From contig JAJYQZ010000123.1 of assembly GCA_021794335.1 (NCBI GenBank), positions 1-7,433 of the forward strand: DNA of 7,433 bases, in the 5' to 3' direction. Shown piece by piece: positions 1 to 6,835 of this stretch. Positions within the stretch are counted from its first letter, which is position 1; every line of letters starts with the position of its first letter. A model generated the notes under the pieces. The model did not search any database. It was not told the DNA's origin and saw nothing but the letters and a program-made list of their open reading frames with translations. This stretch comes from a bacterium. GTDB lineage: Bacteria; SZUA-79; Acidulodesulfobacterales; Acidulodesulfobacteraceae. The position numbers and the translations under genes were made by a program.

Positions 1-1134
1 TGTCAAACGGCAGAGGCGATGGGCAACCTTGCCGGAGCGGAATTAGGAAATATGATAGGTAAAACAGGCGTAGCGGGTGCTACAAACGCTTTCGCCGACC
101 AAGTTAGTAATACTTTAGGCAATGTTTCTAATGCCGTTGGAAACTTTGTTAATACCGTTAACGGCACAATGAATTGCGCTTCTACTGAAGCCGGAGCGCA
201 GGCGCTAGTAAACTCAGGATTTTCGAGTTGCGGACAGCAGGCGGCGGCTCATCAGTTTCAACTCGGTTCTATGCTAAGGTATGCTTTATCTCAAGCGCAT
301 ATCGGTTTAATAGCTGGTTCGAAACCCGGGTCCGGCGGTAAAGACGATTTAATTGGAATTTTAAGGGGAGAATTTATAGGGGATATAGTCGGATATCCAT
401 CTCAAAGCAATACCGGTCAAAATGTTCTCAGACCCATACCGCCTTCCGCGCCGGTTTCTCAAAACACGGAAGGAAGTTATATGACCGATCTCGTACATGC
501 TTTGCTATACGGCAGTCCGGGTATGAGCGTTATAAAAATAGCCCCGATAAACCCTACGACTCCGACTACGTTAAGTCAGGTTGAAGAGGGTCCGACTCCC
601 GATTGTTTCCCCGGCTTTTATTTTTACTATCAGTTTTATCTGGACGAGTTGGAAAGCAGTTACTTTCAAATGGCCGTGCCTTCGTCGGCATCCGTTTCAA
701 GCATATGTCCAAATGTAACATTGTCCGGTTTAAGTCAGCAGCAGCTTAATAATTTCATCACCAACTCTACGCTTCCGGTAATACTTATATCGAAACTCGC
801 TTACGTCAACCAGGACCCCGGATTAATGAACGAAGCCGCAAAAGCAATGGCATTAGGGTATTTGCATAATATATTTACGGATATGTTAAAAGCGGTGGAA
901 AATAATGTCGCTGCGGGTAAAAACGCCGATAAACAACCTCAGCTTAAAATGGACGAAAAATATGCTTCGCAAATTAACGTTATAGTTAGATATATTAACA
1001 CTGAATACCAGCAGCAATTAAGCAAGCTAAATATTCAGCAGGCTAATGTAACTTATTACGCAAATCTTAATAAGGAATGGGTAAGTTCGCTATCGCAATA
1101 TGGGCTTGCGGGAAATTATAATTACAATCCTTAA
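1..1134 (+). CDS. traH: TraH, F-type conjugative pilus assembly protein (5' partial)
   Basis: This is the C-terminal 377 residues of a TraH-family protein. In F-type systems TraH works at the periplasm/outer membrane with TraF, TraW, TraU and TrbB in pilus assembly. The frame is open from base 1, where it reads CQTAEAMGNLAG; this resembles the Cys-containing segment that opens the conserved part of TraH. The ATG at position 19 lacks a convincing ribosome site, so I treat the gene as cut by the window edge rather than starting there. Family-like stretches are LIGILRGEFIGDIVGYP (visible residues about 117-133), like the family's LKE-x-MSLTGTI block, and FITNSTLPVILISKLAYV (about 252-269), like the TSLPVYK block. 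Cysteines lie at visible residues 1, 59, 77, 202 and 236. The last 60 residues are Gln/Asn-rich and probably helical or coiled-coil. F TraH is about 458 residues, so roughly 80-100 residues, including the signal peptide, are missing. Recognition is from memory of motifs. Confidence 0.85.
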   Translation, partial: CQTAEAMGNLAGAELGNMIGKTGVAGATNAFADQVSNTLGNVSNAVGNFVNTVNGTMNCASTEAGAQALVNSGFSSCGQQAAAHQFQLGSMLRYALSQAHIGLIAGSKPGSGGKDDLIGILRGEFIGDIVGYPSQSNTGQNVLRPIPPSAPVSQNTEGSYMTDLVHALLYGSPGMSVIKIAPINPTTPTTLSQVEEGPTPDCFPGFYFYYQFYLDELESSYFQMAVPSSASVSSICPNVTLSGLSQQQLNNFITNSTLPVILISKLAYVNQDPGLMNEAAKAMALGYLHNIFTDMLKAVENNVAAGKNADKQPQLKMDEKYASQINVIVRYINTEYQQQLSKLNIQQANVTYYANLNKEWVSSLSQYGLAGNYNYNP

Positions 1135-1162
1135 TAAAAAAGGATAAAAAAGGAGAAAAATT

Positions 1163-1528
1163 ATGGAAAAACAAAAAATCGGGAAGTTGCACAAAATTAT
1201 TAAAAAAATGAAACATAGCATAGATGAAGAAGATGTTTTAGGCAAATATAAATTTTTGGAACATAACGAAAAATATATAAAAATATTAAACAAAATCGCC
1301 GATGTTCTTATTTTCATTTTTTCGCCGTTGTTTATTATATTTTTTGCTATATTTTTTTTGCCATTACCAACAAAAATTGAAGAATTAATAGCAAAATATT
1401 CGATAACTTTACCTTTATTTTTTGGCAGTTTATTTCTATTTTTTGTTTATTTAATCATTAAAATAGAACTTGCTAAATTTAAAAGATATGTCAAAACAAA
1501 AAACGAAGATAAAGATATAGACTACTGA
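1163..1528 (+). CDS. Small two-membrane-segment protein between traH and traG, function unknown
   Basis: I do not recognise this 121-residue protein. The start at 1163 is well supported: AGGAG at 1151-1155 lies 7 bases before the ATG. The N-terminus (residues 1-43) is rich in Lys, Glu and His and looks cytosolic. Two hydrophobic segments follow, at about 44-68 (FIFSPLFIIFFAIFFL core) and about 80-100 (TLPLFFGSLFLFFVYLIIK), separated by a short polar turn. A charged tail (KRYVKTKNEDKDIDY) ends the protein, so a hairpin topology with both ends inside fits. It lies 28 bp after traH and 23 bp before traG, so it is co-transcribed with them. I know of no standard F-type gene of this kind in that slot. 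Composition differs sharply from traG: bases 1201-1440 contain 54 G+C in 240 (about 23%). It could be an exclusion, immunity or accessory protein acquired as a cargo gene; this is inference. Confidence 0.75.
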   Translation: MEKQKIGKLHKIIKKMKHSIDEEDVLGKYKFLEHNEKYIKILNKIADVLIFIFSPLFIIFFAIFFLPLPTKIEELIAKYSITLPLFFGSLFLFFVYLIIKIELAKFKRYVKTKNEDKDIDY

Positions 1529-1551
1529 TTTTTTATAAATAAGGAGTTATC

Positions 1552-4494
1552 ATGTACACTGTTTACGCTTTCGGAAACGGCTATCTGCTTTACGGAATGT
1601 TTCAGGCGATAGCCTTGTTTTTTAAAAATAATAATATCGGGGTTCTGTTTACTATATTGGCTTTAATAGCGGCGATTTATTATGCTATCAGAGTTACTAT
1701 TTATCATCAGCATTCGCTTCTTTCTACCGCTAAATACGTTATAGTTTTCAGCATAATACTGACGGGGCTCGTTTATAATCAGACTACCGTTATTATTAAC
1801 GACGTTTCTAATCCCGGAGCGCCGACTAACGCCCAACCTATAAGTAACGTTCCTTGGGGAATAGCGGCTTTATGGTCGGATTTTACGACTATTCAATACG
1901 GGCTTGCCGAAGATTTTACTAATGATTTTTCAGTTCCTGCCGGAGATAATATGTTATCGGAAGGCTTAGGCGTTTCAATAATACAGCAGGCGGACAGCGC
2001 GACTATTTCGACGTCTAATTCCTATCTTTATCAGGATTATAACCAGTATATTTCAAACTGCGTAGCGCCCGGAATATCCGCCGGATATTTAGACGTTTCC
2101 GAACTTTTGGGAGCAGGAGACGCAACCGATACCGCGTCCCTAACTTATAACGCTAACGCCGCAAACAGTATTTGGACGGTTATGAGCGCTTATACGAACG
2201 GTTTTGGCGGTAATATATTGACGACTTGGTATTCAGGCAGTTCCTCAACTTCCGTTACCGAAACGGCTTCGGGTCAAAGCGATCCCGGCGGAACGACGGT
2301 CACCTGCTCTCAGGAAACCACTTGGCTTCAAACCGCCGTTCAGGATTATATAACAAATAACGCAGGTCCGGCTATAGCGGGCGGTTTACAAATGGCTTCC
2401 TTTTCCGACTTGTCAAATGCCATAGGCGCGGTTAATCCTTATATATTTAATATGCAGCAGGGCGGTCAGGCTCAGCTTATGCAGGCAATAGGCGTCAATA
2501 TGTATGCTCCCGCAATTTTAAAAATGGCTCAGGCGTCCGGTTCAAACGCTTCTTCTTTGGCCGTAGCGACCGGAACGGGAGAAATTTCTACCCAGACGGG
2601 CATGATGGAGTCCGGCATACTTGCAGGACAATATATGCCGATAGTTTTCGGCATATTCGAAGCGATTTTACTCGGCGCTTCCGTTATTATTTTTATTCTT
2701 ATTTTAACGCACATGGGCGTGTCATACCTTAAGCTCTTATTTCAGCTTATGATTATGATAACGATTTGGCCGTCTTTGACCGCAATATTTAATTATATAA
2801 CGCAGCTTATAATTCAAGCAAAATATTTGCCTATAGCCGGACTTGGTTATTCGGTTTCCGGAAGCGGAACCGTAAACGCTTTTCTTGCAGAATCTTTGTC
2901 ATGGATGGGTTATTTCTCTTGGTCAGTCCCCATGGTCGCCTATATGATAGCAAGCGGCTCAAGTTACGCCGTTACAAGCGTGGTCGGCGGAATGGACAGC
3001 GCAATATCTAAAAACGCTTCGGTTAGGGGGGCGGAGGCCGGAATGGGCAATATGACGGCGGGGCAGATTAAGGATAACAATTATCTTGCTAATGCGACTA
3101 ACGTTACGCATACGCAGAATACTGGATATAAAGCACCGCATGCCACTATTCAGGAAGGTACAAAAGAAGAAACTGTAACGCTTGGTCATGGCATTACGGC
3201 GAATGAAACAATTCAAAATGGACAAGTAGTAGCGGCTCAGCTTACTCAGGCTGGAACTAATAATGTAGTAGATTTAAAAAGGGGATCGAACGGTCAGTTG
3301 GAGGCATTCAATTACAAAGGTAATTTAGCCGGCAAAAATGAACAAAGTTGGGTAGCCGGAATAAAAAAAGATATAAGTTCTGAGAACAAAGAATTACTTT
3401 CCAAAAAAGAAGCATTTAGTAGCAGCATTAATCAAGTAGATAGCGCCATAAATACTAAAACCGCAAGTATGAATGCTTCGAGGGGTAAAGGCGTAAATAG
3501 AGACGCAATAGTTAGCAGCGGCAATAAGACCGGCGATCAAAATAATTACAATACAAAATCCACGGCGTCTGGAGGAGCGGGAATTGCGGGGTATCTTGGC
3601 GGTATTTTTAGCGCTGTCTTTGATTTCAACGAAAGCAACGGAATAATGAAGTCGGTTGGTAACGGCTCCGGCGCGGGAGTAAAACACGCAATTAATCAAC
3701 AAATGCACAGGCTCAAAGTTTTAAGCAACGCAAACCTTGGTTCTATTTCTACCGCTGCAAGCAAAGAATTAAGCGCATTAACTTCATACGATAAAACTTT
3801 AACTAAGATAGACAGTTACAAAACTGATTTGAGCGAAGCCGAACATGGTAAATTGAATGTTTCCGGAGGAATAATGCCTTCCGTAATAAACAATATGACT
3901 CAGGACAGGAGTATCGGCGGTTTTGCTTCGACATTTAACAAATTAAATAATGCGAGTGCTAATGCGGCAACGCTCGGTAATTTTATAAGCATGACCGCTG
4001 ATAATTATAAAGGAATGAATACTGTTTTAAGCGGAGTCTCGCCCGCCATAAAAGCGCAAGGATCAAAGTTAAAAGGTGAAACTTCCAATCTTACTCCTTC
4101 AGTTATAGGTCGAAAAGTGAATGAGGCAATATTAAGCAATAACGGCGAATTTAATTATCTTACTGGTTTATATAATGAAAAATCCAGTGAGAGTACTCAA
4201 TATTATAATAAGCCTATAGCTCCGCAGTATTTTATTAAAGCGCCGACCGCAAGTAATATAAGTCCAGGAAGTCCTATTATAAATAGTGCGCTTAATAGTG
4301 TTGAAACAGGTTCTGATTATTTTATGGGTTTAGGCAATGGGATTGTTTATGGAAACAAAGCATATGAAATAAATACATCTTCCCAGCTTGTGGGTCTAAA
4401 CGGAAAACCTGGTGCTTATTGGGCGGGAGTTAAAGGCGGACAGTTGTTGTCTCCTTATAATTTAGGATATACACTTATTCATCCAGATCTCTAA
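1552..4494 (+). CDS. traG: TraG, F-type mating-pair stabilisation and pilus assembly protein
   Basis: This complete 980-residue protein is close to F TraG (938 residues). The start is set by AAGGAG at 1541-1546, 5 bases before the ATG. The first 170 residues follow the F TraG N-terminus in order: an opening like MYTVYAFGNGYLLYGMFQAI, membrane segments at about 30-48 and 58-78, then VNDxxxPxxxxxVxNVPWGIA-like spacing (IINDVSNPGAPTNAQPISNV), and later YNQYISNCVAPGI, the counterpart of F's FGQYVRNCVVPDI. A Ser/Ala/Gly-rich periplasmic region reaches about residue 355. A membrane block follows at about 362-418 and 445-480, and a linker starting RGAEAGMGNMTAGQ (residue 492) leads into a polar C-terminal half. 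In F the N-terminal half is needed for pilus assembly. The C-terminal half acts in mating-pair stabilisation and is recognised by the entry-exclusion protein TraS of the recipient. Here G+C falls from 48% (2041-2280) to 33% (4141-4380), so the C-terminal half may have a separate history. Confidence 0.9.
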   Translation: MYTVYAFGNGYLLYGMFQAIALFFKNNNIGVLFTILALIAAIYYAIRVTIYHQHSLLSTAKYVIVFSIILTGLVYNQTTVIINDVSNPGAPTNAQPISNVPWGIAALWSDFTTIQYGLAEDFTNDFSVPAGDNMLSEGLGVSIIQQADSATISTSNSYLYQDYNQYISNCVAPGISAGYLDVSELLGAGDATDTASLTYNANAANSIWTVMSAYTNGFGGNILTTWYSGSSSTSVTETASGQSDPGGTTVTCSQETTWLQTAVQDYITNNAGPAIAGGLQMASFSDLSNAIGAVNPYIFNMQQGGQAQLMQAIGVNMYAPAILKMAQASGSNASSLAVATGTGEISTQTGMMESGILAGQYMPIVFGIFEAILLGASVIIFILILTHMGVSYLKLLFQLMIMITIWPSLTAIFNYITQLIIQAKYLPIAGLGYSVSGSGTVNAFLAESLSWMGYFSWSVPMVAYMIASGSSYAVTSVVGGMDSAISKNASVRGAEAGMGNMTAGQIKDNNYLANATNVTHTQNTGYKAPHATIQEGTKEETVTLGHGITANETIQNGQVVAAQLTQAGTNNVVDLKRGSNGQLEAFNYKGNLAGKNEQSWVAGIKKDISSENKELLSKKEAFSSSINQVDSAINTKTASMNASRGKGVNRDAIVSSGNKTGDQNNYNTKSTASGGAGIAGYLGGIFSAVFDFNESNGIMKSVGNGSGAGVKHAINQQMHRLKVLSNANLGSISTAASKELSALTSYDKTLTKIDSYKTDLSEAEHGKLNVSGGIMPSVINNMTQDRSIGGFASTFNKLNNASANAATLGNFISMTADNYKGMNTVLSGVSPAIKAQGSKLKGETSNLTPSVIGRKVNEAILSNNGEFNYLTGLYNEKSSESTQYYNKPIAPQYFIKAPTASNISPGSPIINSALNSVETGSDYFMGLGNGIVYGNKAYEINTSSQLVGLNGKPGAYWAGVKGGQLLSPYNLGYTLIHPDL

Positions 4495-4500
4495 ATACCT

Positions 4501-4523
4501 TGATTTATCAATTTGATAAATCA
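4501..4523. repeat. Perfect 10-bp inverted repeat just after traG
   Basis: TGATTTATCA (4501-4510), a 3-base spacer ATT, then TGATAAATCA (4514-4523). The arms are perfectly complementary and begin 7 bases after the traG stop. The stem is AT-rich and is not followed by a continuous T run (ACTATCTTACTTTG follows), so it is a poor intrinsic terminator. A two-fold operator for a dimeric regulator of the next gene is at least as likely. A 3-base loop would be tight for an RNA hairpin. Confidence 0.6.
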
Positions 4524-4606
4524 ACTATCTTACTTTGTTATTGTTTATGTCATTGTTTATTGTTTTTCAAGAAAAATATAATATAATTAAAAAAAGACAT
4601 ATAAAA

Positions 4607-4613
4607 AAGGGGG
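4607..4613 (+). promoter_or_regulatory. Ribosome binding site that fixes the start of the gene at 4619
   Basis: AAGGGGG ends 5 bases before the ATG at 4619. It is the only Shine-Dalgarno-like purine block near this gene. The longer frame that could begin with TTG at 4535 has none, so the ATG at 4619 is preferred. Confidence 0.6.
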
Positions 4614-4618
4614 TATAT

Positions 4619-5020
4619 ATGAACATCTTAATAATTTTAGGATCTGTTGTCGGTTTTTATTTGGTTCTTTTTTTTATTACAAGAATTAATCGAAATAAAG
4701 ATAGACAATTAAAATCTAATGTTGATGTTGTAAAATCGCCGCGACGGCGGGAAATAGAACACCAAGACATTAAAGGTAAATCGGTATTTGGCGGAGATAA
4801 ATACGTGCTTGATTTTGCTAATGAGAAATATAATATAGACAATAAGCCTGCAAAAAGAGGAGACCCTTTAACATTTACGTCATACACGCCTGCACCTTTA
4901 CATAAAGATGAGAAAAAAGGTTCTTTGCTGATTACTCTTTTATTTTTGGATAATCCGCTTATGTGGGCTTTATTTCCGTCTATCAGACGTTCTATAAGGG
5001 ATTATTTGAATAGAGATTAA
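4619..5020 (+). CDS. Small membrane-anchored protein after traG (traS position), function unknown
   Basis: This is a 133-residue protein counted from the ATG at 4619; an upstream TTG at 4535 would add 28 residues but has no ribosome site. Residues 2-22 (NILIILGSVVGFYLVLFFI then TR) form a clear N-terminal membrane anchor, followed by a basic stretch (INRNKDRQ, then SPRRRE at 40-45), so the bulk is probably cytoplasmic. A soluble middle contains VFGGDKYVLDFANEKYNID, and a second hydrophobic stretch lies at about 102-120 (SLLITLLFLDNPLMWALFPS), followed by a basic end (IRRSIRDYLNRD). I do not recognise a family. In F the gene directly after traG is traS, a small inner-membrane entry-exclusion protein, so position and topology make this a candidate analogue. 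No sequence similarity to F TraS is claimed. The inverted repeat at 4501-4523 lies in its leader and may regulate it. Confidence 0.7.
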   Translation: MNILIILGSVVGFYLVLFFITRINRNKDRQLKSNVDVVKSPRRREIEHQDIKGKSVFGGDKYVLDFANEKYNIDNKPAKRGDPLTFTSYTPAPLHKDEKKGSLLITLLFLDNPLMWALFPSIRRSIRDYLNRD

Positions 5021-5081
5021 TTTTTTTCAAACTGATTTCCGCGCAGATAAAATCATTTGTTTTTCTAAATTTATTTACTAA

Positions 5082-5207
5082 AAAGGCTTTAATTTAGATA
5101 GACGACCCGTTTGTTTTTTATGTTTAAAAACGACAAAACCGCTTCAAACTGCAATTGGAGTGATGACTTTTGATGAATTTTGGAGTAAAAAATTAGATTC
5201 TATTTAA
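5082..5207 (+). other. Possible coding relic or unrecognised small ORF without a normal start
   Basis: The frame 5082-5207 is open for 41 codons and ends with TAA. It reads KGFNLDRRPVCFLCLKTT, then KPLQTAIGVMTFDEFWSKKL, then DSI. The residue mix looks protein-like and includes one C-x2-C pair, but there is no ATG before 5163 and no ribosome site. It could be the tail of a decayed gene between 5020 and 5234, or chance. The support is only the look of the translation. Confidence 0.2.
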
Positions 5208-5233
5208 TTTTTTTTATAAAAAACAGCTAAATT

Positions 5234-6064
5234 ATGACGATAGATTTTTCAAAAATTAAAGATTCATTAAGCAAAAAGAGAATAGAATTACAAAATAATG
5301 ATAAACTTTTATTGCAATTTATAGCAGACAATAAATATATTGACGACGTAACCGCCAAAATTTTATTGAATAAAAAAAGTGACAGAGCTTTTTGGGACAG
5401 AATTAAAAAACTAATCTCTTACAATTATATTCGTAAAACAAGAATCACGATAAATTCCGCTGATTGGAATGCAAAACCTGAACTGCTGACGGCATTTAGT
5501 CTTGATACTCAAGGTTGTAAATTATTTGGCAAAGAAAAAATAAAAACAGTAGGCGTTCAGGGCGAACATCTTAAACATAATTTATACGTCCGCAGGGTAG
5601 CCGCGATAGTAGAAAGATTTAGGATAGATGAAAACTGTAACAAAAACGAACTCCTAAATTATGAAACGGAATCGGTTTTGGACGACTATAACGACGAAAG
5701 AATTTACATAGACAAAAAGAATAAATATAAAATCCGTCCCGATATTCTTATTCGAAATTTAAACTTATTAATAGAAATAGAACTTAACATAAAACCAGAC
5801 CACAAGCATTACGGTAAGCGTCTTTTTTGGTCGCAATATCTTAAGGAATACGATAAGACGGTATGGTTTGTGTATAGTCAAAAAGATAAAGAAAGATTAA
5901 TAAAAATATTTATGAATTACGCCGGCGAGTCGTTTAAATATGATTCGGTTTTAGACAAAAAAATGATTTTTTCGGATGCGGCAGATAAAAATTTAGTCGT
6001 AGTTTTCGATGATTTCTTTTCTAATCCTGAAACTTTTTTGAAACTCTGGACTGGACTGAATTAA
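5234..6064 (+). CDS. Replication-relaxation-like protein (winged helix plus PD-(D/E)XK-like core)
   Basis: This 276-residue protein has the layout I associate with the Replic_Relax family (PF13814), whose members are linked to plasmid replication and DNA relaxation. Residues about 22-75 form a winged-helix-like unit (DKLLLQFIADNKYIDDVTA ... FWDRIKKLISYNYIRKTRI), followed by a wing reading TAFSLDTQGCKLFG (86-99), like the Lt-x-x-G signature. GEHLKHNLYVRRVAAIVERF (110-129) matches the conserved H-x-L-x-V helix, with His112 and His115. ETE (144-146), RPD (168-170) and IEIELNIK (180-187) then resemble a PD-(D/E)XK-type core with Asp170, Glu181, Glu183 and Lys187, followed by HYGKRLFWSQYLKEY and a TVWFVYS strand. 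No close start alternative exists, but no good Shine-Dalgarno precedes the ATG. It lies 213 bp after the previous gene and just before a structured gene-free region, which it may act on. A mobilisation or transcription-regulator role is also possible. Domain assignment is from memory. Confidence 0.65.
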   Translation: MTIDFSKIKDSLSKKRIELQNNDKLLLQFIADNKYIDDVTAKILLNKKSDRAFWDRIKKLISYNYIRKTRITINSADWNAKPELLTAFSLDTQGCKLFGKEKIKTVGVQGEHLKHNLYVRRVAAIVERFRIDENCNKNELLNYETESVLDDYNDERIYIDKKNKYKIRPDILIRNLNLLIEIELNIKPDHKHYGKRLFWSQYLKEYDKTVWFVYSQKDKERLIKIFMNYAGESFKYDSVLDKKMIFSDAADKNLVVVFDDFFSNPETFLKLWTGLN

Positions 6065-6084
6065 GATTATTTTTATCATTTTTC

Positions 6085-6118
6085 ACGCCGGAAATTAATT
6101 TTATCCTGCGTTTTTTTT
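6085..6118 (+). terminator. Rho-independent terminator-like hairpin after the replication-relaxation-like gene
   Basis: ACGCCGGA (6085-6092) pairs with TCCTGCGT (6104-6111) with one C/T mismatch, an 11-base AT loop between them, and a T run directly after (6111-6118 is T8). It begins 21 bases after the stop codon at 6064. The placement and the T run favour transcription termination of the gene at 5234-6064. Confidence 0.55.
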
Positions 6119-6121
6119 GCG

Positions 6122-6135
6122 TAAAATCGATTTTA
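6122..6135. repeat. Perfect 14-bp palindrome
   Basis: TAAAATCGATTTTA is fully self-complementary. It follows the terminator-like hairpin by three bases. It could be an operator or part of an origin; in such AT-rich DNA a chance origin is possible. A related half-site, CGATTTTTAAGC, recurs at about 6498-6509. Confidence 0.45.
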
Positions 6136-6235
6136 AGCCCGCCTATTTTTAACCTGATAGTAATAAACGTCCTAAACGAAAAAAACAAGCCTTAAAATTA
6201 AAATTTGAAAGCCGTTTTTAATTCAAAAATCATCT

Positions 6236-6279
6236 AAAAGTTAAAAACTTTTTGACGGAATTAACTTAAATTTTATATT
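6236..6279 (+). promoter_or_regulatory. Promoter-like -35/-10 pair overlapped by an inverted repeat
   Basis: TTGACG (6252-6257) and TATATT (6274-6279) each match the sigma-70 consensus at 5 of 6 positions and are 16 bases apart. The inverted repeat AAAAGTT (6236-6242) / AACTTTT (6246-6252) lies immediately upstream and touches the -35 box, where an operator could be. No protein gene follows, so a transcript from here would be non-coding. AT-rich DNA gives such matches by chance fairly often. Confidence 0.35.
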
Positions 6280-6411
6280 GTTTTTTATTTTTTTTTTATA
6301 AAAAAGCGGAATGATTATCGTTAAATTTTTTTTAATTTTTAAGTTTAAAATTGCAAATCTTTGTTTTTAAAATGACAAAATTTCAATCCATTTTTATTAA
6401 AAAATAATGTT

Positions 6412-6442
6412 CTTAAAACCGTTTTTAAGGTCGTCTTTTTTT
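6412..6442. repeat. 7-bp hairpin followed by a T run
   Basis: CTTAAAA (6412-6418) and TTTTAAG (6423-6429) flank a 4-base loop CCGT, and a T7 run follows at 6436-6442. The stem is AT-rich and weak. It could terminate a transcript from the promoter-like site at 6252 or be one more AT palindrome. Confidence 0.35.
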
Positions 6443-6508
6443 ATTTAATAAAGAATATTCAGACATAAAATCGTCGCCTTTAAATGCAAAATACGGTCGA
6501 TTTTTAAG

Positions 6509-6558
6509 CATAAAAAAACATAAAAAAATGCACCTACCCCCCGTAGTTACCCCCAACT
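6509..6558. other. Phased A-tracts next to C-run mini-hairpins
   Basis: CATAAAAAAA occurs twice in tandem (6509-6518 and 6519-6528), so two A7 tracts are exactly 10 bp apart, the spacing that makes DNA bend. Six bases later come a C6 run (6537-6542) and a C5 run (6550-6554). Each sits in a possible small hairpin: CTAC/GTAG (6534-6537 with 6543-6546) and AGTT/AACT (6545-6548 with 6555-6558). These share two bases, so they would be alternatives. Bent DNA beside small hairpins is common in origins of transfer and replication; assignment here is inference. Confidence 0.4.
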
Positions 6559-6757
6559 CAAATATATACGGTAATTTGCCATGATTAAGTATTTAATATT
6601 ATTAATAAATTTCAAATTTGAAAAACACCGACTACTTGTTGATTTGTGTGGCATTCACTTTTATTTTTTTTATCGGGGACGAACCTATGTTTTTATATTT
6701 ATATATTTTGATTTAATTAGCTGTTTAGATTATCCGCCGAAAAAAAATAAAAGCGAC

Positions 6758-6784
6758 CGCTTAACGATAAAACGCTGTTAAGCG
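6758..6784. repeat. 8-bp hairpin
   Basis: CGCTTAAC (6758-6765) and GTTAAGCG (6777-6784) are perfectly complementary around an 11-base loop. This is the first of three consecutive hairpins. Confidence 0.55.
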
Positions 6785-6796
6785 CCTGCAAGCAGG
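6785..6796. repeat. 5-bp hairpin with 2-base loop
   Basis: CCTGC (6785-6789) and GCAGG (6792-6796) flank AA. It directly abuts the previous hairpin. A 2-base loop is too tight for RNA with all five pairs, so the DNA palindrome or a 4-pair stem is more realistic. Confidence 0.45.
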
Positions 6797-6811
6797 TAAA
6801 AGTCAAAATAC

Positions 6812-6824
6812 CGACTTTAAGTCG
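6812..6824. repeat. 6-bp palindrome with 1-base centre
   Basis: CGACTT (6812-6817), T, AAGTCG (6819-6824). An alternative pairing, AAAGTC at 6799-6804 with GACTTT at 6813-6818, gives a hairpin with an 8-base loop that uses the same bases. Confidence 0.45.
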
Positions 6825-6835
6825 TTCATCGCATA

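Noticed and set aside
2529..3708. Reverse-strand open frames inside traG (2529-2714, 2959-3225, 3394-3708)
   Set aside because: They are fully inside a well-supported gene on the other strand, have no ribosome sites and no recognisable products.
4535..4618. Longer N-terminus for the gene at 4619-5020, starting with TTG
   Set aside because: There is no Shine-Dalgarno upstream of the TTG, while the ATG at 4619 has AAGGGGG at the right distance and begins directly with a membrane anchor.
6581..6781. 66-codon open frame on the + strand
   Set aside because: There is no ribosome site before the ATG, the composition is that of AT-rich chance frames, its end runs into the hairpin at 6758-6784, and no family is recognisable.
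6759..6783. Integron attC site (GCTTAAC and GTTAAGC fit the RYYYAAC/GTTRRRY boxes)
   Set aside because: The boxes are only 11 bases apart, far too close for an attC site, and there are no inner L boxes, cassette gene or integrase.
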